DNA from: Siderastrea radians
Taxonomy: Eukaryota; Cnidaria; Anthozoa; Scleractinia; Rhizangiidae
NCBI GenBank assembly: GCA_964017195.1
Contig: OZ024890.1
Span: 49,405,593-49,469,592 of the forward strand
Length of the DNA: 64,000 nucleotides
Direction of reading: 5' to 3'
Position 1 is the stretch's first letter. Each line of letters opens with the position of its first letter. Below the pieces are notes generated by a model, which worked only from the letters and a program-made list of their open reading frames with translations, did not search any database and was not told the DNA's origin. The position numbers were made by a program, and so were the translations under genes. Shown piece by piece: positions 43,142-54,500 of the stretch.

Positions 43142-45667
43142 ACAATGACACCAGTACACCTGTGGTGATGGCAAAGAAAATCTCCTTACAGCTATCCCTG
43201 GTCAAAGTTGGGCGAAAATAACTCAGTGGTCAGATACACTGACCAATTTAAAAATTGTGCTTTCTTGTGAACAAGCTCCAGTTGTGGGGAATACGGCATA
43301 AAAGAAATCGTCAACCGGGGAGGGGACTTTACACCCTCCGGCTTCCCCCTGTTCCTTTACCCTTTCCCTTCCTTTATTATTTCGCCGTATTTTCCTTATT
43401 TTACCTGCCGTTTAGAGGCTAAAATTGGGTGCAATGCTATGCCCTCTGTTGCTGGATTGTTTACTCTACATCATCTACAGGTTACACAGCACACCAACAT
43501 ATCGAGCCCAGAACTTCTGCTTTTGTTGATTGCTTTGCAGCTTGTGATTGTTCTGGAGAAACTTATAAAGAGAAAATCATTTGGCCTGACCAAGAACTTC
43601 CGCTGAAGGCAGGCAAATAGCTGCCCTGCTGTGGAGTCTTTCTCATGTGACCCTAAGGCAAACGCTGGGGTTTTCCAGATCAGGAACTATAAACCCAATG
43701 ACTACTGAAGTATGCTGCACCATTGTAAAGCTATTGAAGAGTGTATTTCGTAAATCATTTCATCATAGACGAAGAAAGTTATGGCTTCGAGAGAAATGGG
43801 CTTAAGACGTAAAACAATTAAACGTTTAAAATCACCCTGATCCTTGTGTAATTAGGTGTACCCCTAAGTTATAGCTTATTTTGCTTGAGACGCCACTATC
43901 AAAAGTGTTATGGAATGACACATCTGGGATAAGAGAGGCAGTGAGGAGTAAGTTTTCCTGTTTAAAGAACACAACATATGCAGAGACTAGGAAACACCGA
44001 CCATACGACATCCAGGCGCCACTACACCTCCGCGCCTCCTTGTTGTGGTGAAATTAGCGAAGGGTAATACTGTAACACCTGAACAGAGCACCCAACAGGG
44101 GTGGGGAGGGTGGGAGGCGTACTCAGGTATACAAGTGACCGGGAAGTGCGAATGGGTTCAAATTTTCGGTACCTCCAAAAAAATCCAGTTAGGCTAACAC
44201 TGGGCCAAAAAAAAAAAGTCCAACAGCCCAGAAAACAACCTTAATGAACGTGGAAGGGTTGTTTGTTTTGGGGCGTTTGGCTACCGGCCAATCACCCTAG
44301 GTTGCTTGTTTCACCTAAGCAATAGTTGCAGCCTACGATTGCACTTCTTCTAATTATTAAAGCGTATATTATAGGCGAATTACCAGCGTTTATTTGAGCT
44401 CAAGGGGTCAATTTGAACACGAGCTTTCATTGTCTCTCGAAGTGTACCGCATTGGAAACTGAGGCTTCGAGTTACCAAGAGACACAGATGGTTTTCTCGC
44501 GTGTTTGTCTCTCAACTCCGTTGACTAAATCCTTCAGAGAAAAGACCACTACGAACGAAAACGCTAAACCAGTAAAAACTTGAACACTAATCCTTGATCA
44601 AGATTTGTTGTATTGAATTACTTTATTTTGGTTACAGGTGAAACACTCTTACGTTCCCAGGGTTCAATCTAGGATTTATCGTTTGGTGGAGAAGTCCCTC
44701 GTGGCGGAAGGCCACGAGCTTCCTAGGTTGGTCCGGGGGCATGCCCCCCCGGAAATTTTTTGAAATGAATATGCGCTGAGATGCAATCTGGTGCATTTTG
44801 AGACACAATTTTGAGATAATGTTACAGTGGTATTTTATTTTATTTTTTAGTCGTGATCACGTTCTGACAATGTTACATTTAGCTCCGATATTTGCTAACG
44901 TGAACGATATTTTTTGGGGGGAAGTTAGGCATTTTTTTGGGGGGGGGAAGCTTCTACCCCTCAAATACCCTAGATAGGACCCTGGTTCCAAAACAAAGGT
45001 GAAACTAGGTGAAAGGTGCAGGAAACTGGCAGATATGGTAAAGGTATCATACAACGTAAACGGCGAACTGATTTTCTCGATCGGTAGATGAAAGTAACAA
45101 GCAAACAAAAAGCAAATGGTTATATAAAATTAGCCCAATATTTCAATTTGGAAAACACATCCTTCCACGGGGCTACAAAAAGAAATAATAGTAAAAGAAG
45201 AAAAACATTTTCATATTTTAATTTGTAGCTCCCGTAGCTAGAAGGGTTTGTTTTCCAATACCGGGAATTTTAAACATATGCTACATGTTTTGTATCATTT
45301 TATTTATTTTTTTGCGCTATCCGCTACTCCTGCCGGTTAGTCGCTGTGGTCTTGCATGTCTTGTAGTAAAGGTATGTCCGCCTTATTTTCTGCAGAAATT
45401 GGCTTTGGCTTTCAAGGAAATCCCATGCAAAGCCAACGCTGACAAAAGTAACATTACAGATAAATCGAATAAACACATTTTCATGTCTGAAAGTCATCCA
45501 ATGAAAAGAGATGAGATGTTTGAAGGAAACGTTTTATTTCGGTCTTTACAGTACCATCAACAGACGTATAAAAAGAGCCCGGTGGCGGTTAGGTCTGCCA
45601 TAAACCTTTAGAAGAGATCGAGGCCCAAGCTAGACCCTTGTGCGGTAGTATGTACCATAATTTTATT
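43142..45667. other. Intergenic, repeats only
   Basis: No convincing gene. A dispersed-repeat-like segment (about 44650-44960) contains GGGGGCATGCCCCCCCGG. The 108-codon plus frame at 45285-45611 begins with a hydrophobic stretch but has no recognisable domain. Confidence 0.4.
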
Positions 45668-46317
45668 TTAAGGTCATTGCCCCGAAATAAAATTAAACAC
45701 AGGATTTTTGTCAAACTTTCATAAGTTATCTATCATGCAATGCTTTGAAATATAAAATAAAAAGAATAGGTCACCATGTCCGTTTACGAGATATTATCGT
45801 CTCAAGTTACCCCATAATTCCATGCAATTTCGCTTATTGTTTACTTCATCAGTTTACGCTACTTTCCGTAAGCACACAATTAATTAAGGCAAATTCTTGA
45901 AACAGTGTACTAGTTGTAAAATATCGATAACAAGGAACAATTTACTAGATGTTTTAAGGCAGTTCGATGCTCGAAGCATCAGACGAAATTGACTTAAAAC
46001 CTTCCTCACGTGCGTGTTCTGAAGGTCGTCATTTCATCTCCGTGAGTAACGCGTTTCTAGTAATAATTTTTTTTTTCGAGCATGTGTTTTTTTAACTCTG
46101 AACAAAAAGAGGACGAATGGTAGGTCAAAAATATGTGGAAAAAAGGGTAGGTCACTATGCTTGTTTAAGAGTAAATAACTTTTCTTTTCTCTGGTGAGCT
46201 TAGCCTCATAGGAGACCTATTACTCCCTGGACGTACGCGCGCTCTGAGCGCCCGCTAATGACGCAACAAATCGTGCGCAGTAAGGATGCGCAATGTAATA
46301 CAGGGCAATGACCTTAG
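45668..46317. mobile_element. TTAA-type MITE family, copy A
   Basis: TTAAGGTCATTGCCC at 45668 pairs with GGGCAATGACCTTA ending about 46316. The interior shares the order GGTCACC(A/G)TG..., a GCGCGC-rich patch and ATGACGCAA/ATCACGCAA with copy B at 52149-52811, so the two are the same family. Confidence 0.65.
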
Positions 46318-46802
46318 GAGTCTCTTCCGGTGCTAGGACGTAAGGACCAAGTGGAACGTTTTACATTCCTTTTGTCATGGGTTATGGATCCCTCCAGGGA
46401 CCCGCCCTCAATCACTGAAAAAGTCTGGTGCATTGAAAAAGTCCATGGAATTGAGAATGTTTTGGGGATCTACCAACATGACGATTTTTTTATTCTCAGC
46501 AGCACTTAACAGAGTATTGCGTGAAGTTTACTTTCCTTTAGCATGTTCCCCATATAGCAACTGCACACTACTAACCGTAAAATGCATATTGATCTTTGTT
46601 TAAAACGGATGCAAAAAAATTGTCTTCATAGTCATGGGTTCGAATGAATATTGAGCAGAGAACAGGGGAATGTAGAAATGAGAACTCACGTGGAAAAGAA
46701 TCTGACATATTTCATATATATGATTATTTCAAGTATTCACACTCGCATTTATTCATCATCTAATACGGGTTTAATACAAACTCAAAGACGACCAGCTCCC
46801 AG

Positions 46803-46880
46803 GTCGCTTGATGGCTCCGGTTGGTAAGACTCCGCACCGGTATCGGAGGGTCATGGGTTTTAAATCCCGTTCAAGCCTGA
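46803..46880 (+). repeat. tRNA-like SINE head
   Basis: CGCTTGATGGCTCCGGTTGG, CTCCG/CGGAG stem with a nine-base loop CACCGGTAT, TGGGTTTTAAATCCCG in place of the B box, and acceptor complement TTCAAGCC. It is related to 10455-10528. The changed B box makes transcription unlikely. Confidence 0.6.
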
Positions 46881-47250
46881 ATTGATTGTCGTACCTTTAG
46901 AGGTGACAATCCCTGATTTGGTACCACTAGCTCAGGGTAGTTAAATCTAAATAGACCCGAGCCAAAAGAAAAATATAATGGAAGAAATTTTTATGAAATA
47001 TCAGTTAGTGTTGTTTTAGAACTGGTACCTGCTAAGGGTATGACTCTGAGCCACGTCCACAGAATGAGATTCTGGTGCCTTTTAGGATCCTTTTTTAAAA
47101 CCTCTCTGATGAAACCCATCACTTTTGTATGGAATTCCCCCCATGGGACTATTCTATGGCAAGAAAAATCTAAAACACTGCTCTGTTACTACAGGAAAAC
47201 CTGCACCATTGTTCCTCCTTATATTGAAGACCCAGTGGGAATCATTTATT

Positions 47251-47288
47251 TGTGTGTGTGTGTGTGTGTGTGTGGGGGGGGGGGGGGT
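47251..47288 (+). repeat. (TG)n followed by (G)n microsatellite
   Basis: About 12 TG units run directly into a G run of about 14. The frames over it are low-complexity artefacts. Confidence 0.9.
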
Positions 47289-47480
47289 ACCTGCCTGCAG
47301 TCTCATTCTAAGGGCTTTGAGGTCCCTGGAGATCCAAAATGTTTGCTGTGGAGGTTGGAGCTCAGAGAAAAATACTGATTACGGTTAAATTGGAGCCCTA
47401 GAGTAAAGTGGTGGAGCCCTTGTGCCCTAATTTTTATGTGTTGGATCATGGTGCCCTAGGACTGGTTGCTCAAAGGACTA

Positions 47481-47914
47481 AGGGCGCATTTTTTTATTCA
47501 CAATTCTGGAATGAGAATGGCCAGAATGTAAAATACGCGCGTTTTTCTATTCTGCATTCCTATTCCGGAATGGACAGAACGCCATTCCATCCATTCTGCT
47601 CCCTGGGGCAGAATGAACAGAATGTTGCGAATGAAAATCCAAGATGGCGGACGGCGAGATGAGCGCTGCGGATTCAAATACGTCTCTACAGGAGAAAAAA
47701 TCAGGTTACACTTTTGGACACAATGAAGCATTGCTTCTCATTTCATTGTACCAAAAGTATGAGGTTTTTTTCAGTGAGGTTTCGTACAAGAAAAAGGCAG
47801 GACCAGGACCGCGCATCTCGACGGGCGTTTTTTTATGCAGACAATCCGAATTAATTCCTAGCATTCTGTACCAACCATTCTTATTCCAGAATTGTGGATA
47901 AAAAAACGCGCCCT
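47481..47914. mobile_element. TIR element keeping the start of a Myb/SANT-like frame
   Basis: The TIRs AGGGCGC(A/G)TTTTTTTAT(T/C)CACAATTCTGGAAT... (~40 bp) close at both ends. Inside, ATG 47644 opens a frame with AAGATGGCGG context; residues 20-60 (YTFGHNEALLLISLYQKYEVFF) resemble the first helices of a Myb/SANT-like domain of the sort found in Harbinger/PIF-type transposons. The frame then runs into the right TIR. It is probably an internally deleted derivative of an autonomous element. Confidence 0.55.
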
Positions 47915-48698
47915 AAGCTAACCCAGAATTACCTTCAATTTTGAACCCAGTGTTACAGCTTAGCAATGTGGGTTCTATGCTATGACGTTTTAGTCCACAA
48001 ACAACTTTAACTTCAAACTGTCACTTAAATGAGCAGACAGAATGAATTTTAACATTAAGGAGAGACAAAAACCTTGGTTAACCTTCATTTTCCAATGTTC
48101 AAACAACTGGGCCCTGGAGCCGTAAGCTTACTGTTTGCAAAATACAACTTAAGCAGCTTTGAGTAGGATCACATACAGTAAGGTTAAAAATTAGGATTTT
48201 TTCATAGCTTGATATAATCTCATGTATGCACGTTCTGACATTCAGAAATGGAATGGTATAGTTTTGTTTTAACAACAAGAGGTAAAACTTAAAACTTCTG
48301 ACCTTAGAATTTTAGAGTTAATTTTAAGATTATTTTTTTAGAAGCAGATGTCACATTTTTTGATTAATAATGAAAAATTTTAACCAGTCACAAACAAAAC
48401 TGGAATTTGCAGCAACAGGGCTGCAATAATTTACAAATAAAAGCTACATCTTCTGTATAGTCCCCCAAATTCAGATTATCTTTGTTATGCAGAAATCCCA
48501 GCAGGTGTCTTACAACCCTCCCGGGTACAATGTGGTTGCCATAAAACAAACATTAAAGACTCCAACAGATATGGTTTAAAAATAGAGTTGAGGAGATGAT
48601 GGCAAACAAGCCAAGGAGCTGTTAGATAAAAATTATGTATAATTATTAAAACGATGTTTTTTTTCACGACAGTGTTAAAGGTCAAGTATACATTTGTT

Positions 48699-48766
48699 TA
48701 GCCTGAATTTTAGCTGTCTTGTCTCTTTGGAGTAAGTGACCAGAGGCGAGCGCTGAAATTCAGGCT
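48699..48766. repeat. Short palindromic repeat
   Basis: TTTAGCCTGAATTT(T)AGC pairs with GCTGAAATTCAGGCTAAA; 68 bp in all, no coding content. Confidence 0.55.
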
Positions 48767-49908
48767 AAATTGAAAAGCAATATTTTTTTATGTTCAAAAT
48801 TTAAGGTTTGGATCTATGTCAAGTGAAAAATAACAATTAAAACTTATGGACGCACCAACGAGATATTAAAAAACCCGTCAGAAGTTGGGGCCATGAAGTC
48901 GCTGCAAAGTAAACAAAAGCATTAATAATTACGCCTAGTTGCTCTAGTTATAATTAAAGGTCGCTTGTACGCGGCCAATGAAGCAGAGCGAGCTGAGAAA
49001 AACCGTCGCAAATTCGACAATAATAAAGCCATTCGAATGCCATATGTCACAAATTCTACCCAGCGTGGATTGAATTCACGATCAATCGTTTCCTGAAAAA
49101 ATTACGAGGCATATGGGAGGGTAGAATTTCAACCTCTCATACCAACAACGATAACAATCAAATCACGAACGGCTGAAAACGGCAACCGAACCCATATTTT
49201 AAATTATATTCGTAACACAACTGGATAAATATCATGAAACAACATCTGTCGTAGATCGACTAATAAAAATATTTAGACGATAGGCTGTTAGCATGTTGCC
49301 AAGCTGCAACTAATCAAGCAATATTCGTGAGTGGAAACAGCTATTTATTGTGGAAACAGCTATTTATTGCGGATTTTTTTAAAGAATGCTATCGAATACT
49401 ACCTAACTCGGTTTATACTTCATTTTGAACTTTCCCCTAACAAGCTACATAGCTGAGAACTGTTACGAAATTTACAAGCGCGATAAAAAGTAAAGTACTG
49501 AAGAAATTATATTTCTGCAATACACAACAGGATCATTAAATGAAAATCCACCGCAAAAAGCAATGTAATTTACACGGACATCTGATAGCTTACACGTATT
49601 CAAAGTACAGTAAGCTTACATGTACTGCTTGCAAGCCTCGGGTAATACAAAATTTGTGCTCCTTTTAAACTAGCTCTTACTACAAATTTCATTTCAAAAA
49701 TATTGATTTATATATCTCAAAGGAAAAAATGTTTGTTTTAAAGGCGGTTTCTAGTTTAAGTCATGCATGAAGAAATATGACTGTTCCGTTTACATACTTC
49801 ACCGCACTCGAAGACTGCAGTCAATTTTCTCGTCACTTCACCTTTTCTTCAACCAAGGAATTATGCACGCTGAACGTCTTGCTTAGAAACGCGCCATCGA
49901 AAACGAAA

Positions 49909-50727
49909 TTACAGTTGCTGGAATTTTTTGTATTTTTCATCCCAGCTTTCAGTCTTTTGCTGTTTGATCGTGCTTCGGAGAGGTTTTGCTGTTGGTTTTG
50001 CTGGCTGTAGAGGTTTTTGCGGCGGTGGAGCAGCGGCGACTGGTTCTACTGGAGTTGGTGCAGGTTTAACAGGCTCGGGCTCTGGCTCAGGGTGGCTTTC
50101 GGTTCCGTTTGTTTGCGATGCTAGCGTAGGCTCCGAAGGAGGCGAAGAATCTTCCTTGTCCAGTACCTCATTAAGCTGTTTCACTTCCTCAGGCGTTGTT
50201 GCTTCATTCGCAATCTCAGCTTCGGTAGTCGTTTCGTGTTCCTCCGCGGCAGAATCGTTGGTTATTTCGGCCGCTGGAGATTCTGTGGGCGGAGGCGCAC
50301 TTTCTACAACGTTCGACTCTTGCACCTCTGGCTGTGGAGCTTCAGGCTCGCTAGCAACTTCTTTTGCCTGATAAACGGTCATTAGGTTAGCCATATCAGC
50401 TGTGATCGGCCTTCCTTCTTGTTTCAAATATGCCTCCGTGACGTGGTCGATCACGAGCATAGTGACTTCTTTCTCGATCATTTTTATCCGCTTAACTACG
50501 TCGCTATGACTCGTCTTCTCCACGTTTGCACCGTTTACTTCGACCACTTTATCCCCAACTCGAAGTCCCGCTCTCTGAGCTTCGCTACCATCGTCTACGG
50601 CGCTGATGGTTTGTCCTGCTTGGACATTTCGTTCGCCATGAAGGTTGAACCCGTATCCCGCTTCACCTCGCTTCATAACAATGAGACGCGGCGCAGAAAC
50701 GGTGTCAGCATCGAATTCCATGCTCAT
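49909..50727 (-). CDS. NHERF: NHERF-like scaffold: one PDZ domain plus ezrin-binding tail, intronless
   Basis: 272 aa, single open frame. Residues ~13-95 form a PDZ domain: PRLIVMKRGEAGYGFNLHGE contains the GYGF carboxylate-binding loop, then SEAQRAGLRVGDKVVEVNG and VVKRIK. The match is to PDZ1 of Na+/H+ exchange regulatory cofactors (NHERF1/2). The middle (~130-255) is a Glu/Pro/Ala-rich linker, probably disordered. The C-terminus WDEKYKKFQQL keeps the W-x6-F-x2-L spacing of the NHERF ezrin/radixin/moesin-binding motif. Vertebrate NHERF1 has two PDZ domains, so this is a short form. Expected role: tethering membrane transporters or receptors to cortical actin through ERM proteins. The absence of introns suggests either a retrogene or a terminal exon; an ATG at its start and stop at its end favour a complete gene. 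Confidence 0.85.
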   Translation of the reverse strand: MSMEFDADTVSAPRLIVMKRGEAGYGFNLHGERNVQAGQTISAVDDGSEAQRAGLRVGDKVVEVNGANVEKTSHSDVVKRIKMIEKEVTMLVIDHVTEAYLKQEGRPITADMANLMTVYQAKEVASEPEAPQPEVQESNVVESAPPPTESPAAEITNDSAAEEHETTTEAEIANEATTPEEVKQLNEVLDKEDSSPPSEPTLASQTNGTESHPEPEPEPVKPAPTPVEPVAAAPPPQKPLQPAKPTAKPLRSTIKQQKTESWDEKYKKFQQL

Positions 50728-51543
50728 CTTTTTCGCTGGATGTACAGGAATAAATAACGAGGAAATTTCAAAGCTAGCAGGAGTAAAAACTTTGGCAAAC
50801 TAAGGTTCAAAATGCTGCTTATTGCCCCACTTGCCGACTCAAACTCAAACAATTCACGTAATTTAATGCGAGTAGAATAAATTACCGCAGAATTCCAAAT
50901 ATGGTGTCCCCCACCCAAGAGGTCATACTACATCTTCCGCTCCACTCGATCGTTCGAGACGAAACAACAGATTTTTTTTTTATGGGAACTTTTTATAATT
51001 TTACTCGTAACTTTCGTTTTCTAAATCCAAAAACATGTTATTTTCAGAATTAACAAAAATGTTTGAGAAGACTTCTATCGTCGTTAAACTAACCTTTATG
51101 AAAAAGTCAAAAGATGCCGCGATCATTTATCTTATTTATTGTTACTATGCAAGGCCAAAAACCTCTCAAAACCATTTTCTCGGAAACAAAAAAGGATAAA
51201 TAAGATTTTTTTAATTGTGTTTTCGACAGCGTTTTAACCTTGGCAACAATTTGTTTAATGATCTGTCACGTGCAAGCGAAGATATTCGAAAATCTAGAAA
51301 TTACTTTGCATTTGTTAGGCTAGATATGTTAAAATTCCACGGTTATGAGTCATTTATCTTTTTAATGGTTGAGTGTACCGCAGAGAAAAGAAGTTTGTTC
51401 TTCTCAAATTGACCTGAAAATTTATTCGATTCGCGCCCACACGAAACTCCCACGTGGCACCCACGCACGTTCGAAGATCGCTAAAAGATAAAAGACTGGG
51501 GCTGAATCCCCTGAGCCCGCGATAAACAAGCAATGAAAACAAC
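50728..51543. promoter_or_regulatory. Divergent intergenic region between NHERF-like gene and TGFBRAP1
   Basis: About 0.8 kb separates two genes transcribed away from each other, so their promoters must lie here or close by. No TATA box or specific factor site could be assigned. The small frames inside look like chance. Confidence 0.35.
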
Positions 51544-54500
51544 ATGGCGGAGTTCTATAGCAGGATCAGTGGGAGTATAGCAGCTTACGATTCCCATGCT
51601 AAAGCGAGTTTTAAAGCTTTTGAAATAGCACCAGTTATTGAGAGGATAGTGACGACGTCTGCAGATAGACCCAAAACGGTAGGTTAAAGCTTTATTTTGT
51701 TTGTGTTAGCAGTTTAATATAAACAGTAAATATTTGTCACAATTTTAATAACATAGCGGCTAGATTTTAGAAGACACGGCCACTTATTTGCGTCTCACTG
51801 AATTTGAATGGATCCTTTTGTTTTTGTTCTGTTCTTTAAAGCGTTGGGAGATATGTAAATTAGTGGCCGGGTATTCTAAAATCGCTCCTATATCCCTCTC
51901 CAGTAATTTTGGTGTTGTAAAAATCTACAATGAAGTATCCTGAAAAAGTTTGTTTCCTTGTAGAGATCACAGCTTGAGAGAACACATGTTTCACCTTGAG
52001 GAAACATCTGGGTCAGGAAAGCCTGCAGTGATATCTTATGGGTACCCAGATTGACTGGGACTCTGATAAATGCATTACAAGGCTGTGCTCTAAGAAGAAT
52101 CACAGGGTACCCAAAGGCCCCAACCATGAATTCTGGGGTGCCTAGCCCTTAAGGTGATTCCATCGAAATAGAAGGAATATTTAAAATTTTCTAAAACTTG
52201 GTCCAGTTGGTAATTATGTTTAGAACCTTTCAAAAATGCAATAAAAAATAGGGGGTCACCGTGCTTGTTTTTTCACAAAATGGATAGCCATTAATAGCTG
52301 CAACTATACGATCCGCAAGGTTTTCCTGAGAAACCCTAGTAATCAGAAATGAGAACGATAATTGCTTTGAAAAGTCATTGCTTGTATTGAAATATTGGAG
52401 TAGTTCAGCAAAACAGACAATTACCTTGTATTGTATACTATTTTAGTTGAACAGGAATCAAGACTATGAAATAAATTTAAAAAATTGCGGCGAGCGTACA
52501 TAACCTGCTGCACCTAAAGACGTGTTCTTTTCTGCAGTTAAATAAAAATATCTCAAAGCAGAATTTTTAACTTTTCTCAAAATCGCGATATATTGTACTA
52601 GACAGTACGCCATTTGAATTTATGTATTAAAAAATGGGGGTCACCGAGCTCGTTTAGGAGAAAACGACCATTAATTTTATTTCTCTGAACAGCTCAGCTT
52701 TCATAGAAAACCTATAAAGTTCCGAAGGTGTGCGCGCTTGTGCGCGCGCTAATCACGCAAGAAATGATATGCAGAAAGGATACGTAATGCAATTGAAGGG
52801 AATCACCTTAAGCATTATGCAAAAAAATGAGTTTTTCTAGTCGCCCAAAAGCAAAAGTTAGTGGCCTGAGGCCCATGGGTGCTGCTGGAGCAGAGCTCTG
52901 GCATTACCTACGGTACTGACTACTATCAACGAATAACTCTGGAAAGCTGGCTTACTAACCGTTGCCAACAACTACCTGAACCTGACAACAACAAGACAGG
53001 CAAACAATAGACAAACTGGCTTATGTTACTAAATTATAGACCAATGGACATTTGACGAACAAAAGACGAATCAAAACGTACCAATCACATTTTGCAGCCT
53101 TCGCAGCCAATAACATCATGGCTTAACTGACAGACGACCGATAGCATTGCAAGTTTGTTGACCAATCAGGACAACGACCAGAGACATAACATCTACTGAA
53201 GTTAAGGGAAACCCAAGAGATAAAAAGGACCATGTTTTTGATTGAGCACCTACCGAGTGTTTCTTTGGGAAAAGAATTCCTTACCTTTGTTTTACAAAGC
53301 AAGAAACATTTAGATTAACTTCCCATATACAGTACCGCTAGAAAGTATTGGTGCATTTTCCGCGATACTGCCGCGGTGGAATCGCAGTTTGTATCTCCGG
53401 TTTGACCTCGGGAAAACCTCGTCTAACTTCTTTGAAAACTCCGGTTTTACCTCGGTTTTTTGCGGTCAAAAATACCGCGGTAAAGAATAGGACGCGGTGG
53501 TGTTTGAATAGCCTTTTGTTTCCTTTGTTTCAAAGATTGATTAACTTCAATAGGCGAGACGTCGCGCGCCGATGATTTTTTGATGTGATAGATTTCACAT
53601 GATTATTGCTTTTACCGTGATTCACAAACCGTGACTTCTGAGTACTTTTGCCGAAAGCTAACGTTAGTCGAAGAAAGAAATGGAAACTCGTGCCATTTGC
53701 AACAGCTGGAAGAAATAAAACGGATATCATAGAGATAGAATCGTTGCGTTACATACCATCTGGCGTTCACTGAAAAGGTCAGATTTCACCCGTTGTGCAA
53801 ATTTGATGCGCTTTTGAACTGAAACTAACTCCGGGCTATATATCGCTATTTCTTACAAATTCTTTTACAGTTGGCATTGTCTTTGAGTTTCAACATGAGT
53901 TTCATTTACTATTTCAATTATCATCGAAGGATTAAGTGCGCAAAAGATCTAGAAAGGTTCGATTTGTTCCTACATCGCTCGCACAATTTATTTTGAGACT
54001 CACAGTATGCAAATTCAAATTCAGTGCAATGCTCCGTGAACTAAAAATAATCTCAGGAAAAAACTTGCTATTTTACTCTAATTCTCTTTCTAACACCATA
54101 ACTTTCGCTTTAAGTTCAAGTTACATTCAGCAGTTTCGCTTTTGACGGCATGTTTGAGTATGGCGAAGGCATATTTCAATTCTGAAAATTTTAGCTTACG
54201 TCACATTCGGCACGCAAATTATTCACGCAATGCTTGGCAATACATAGTCATGTGTTTGCCGACTAAACCAATTTTTTTTAAAATAAAGAACATGTTTTAC
54301 TTTTCTATTGAACGTGTCAGCTTCTGTTCGTTCGCTCGAAGTTTACTTGCGGCTGCCCGACAATCCATTCTATTGTGATTGTGCATGATTGTGGCGCCTA
54401 GTCCCGCCGTCTTGCAAAGTCTGAAACGAGAACCTCTCCTGTTGTATCGCACTACCAGCTTGCTCGAAAAACATTTAAATACATCGGCTTGCTCATAGCT

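Noticed and set aside
45285..45611. 108-codon frame with N-terminal hydrophobic stretch
   Set aside because: No domain, no conserved splice sites, and the later half looks random.
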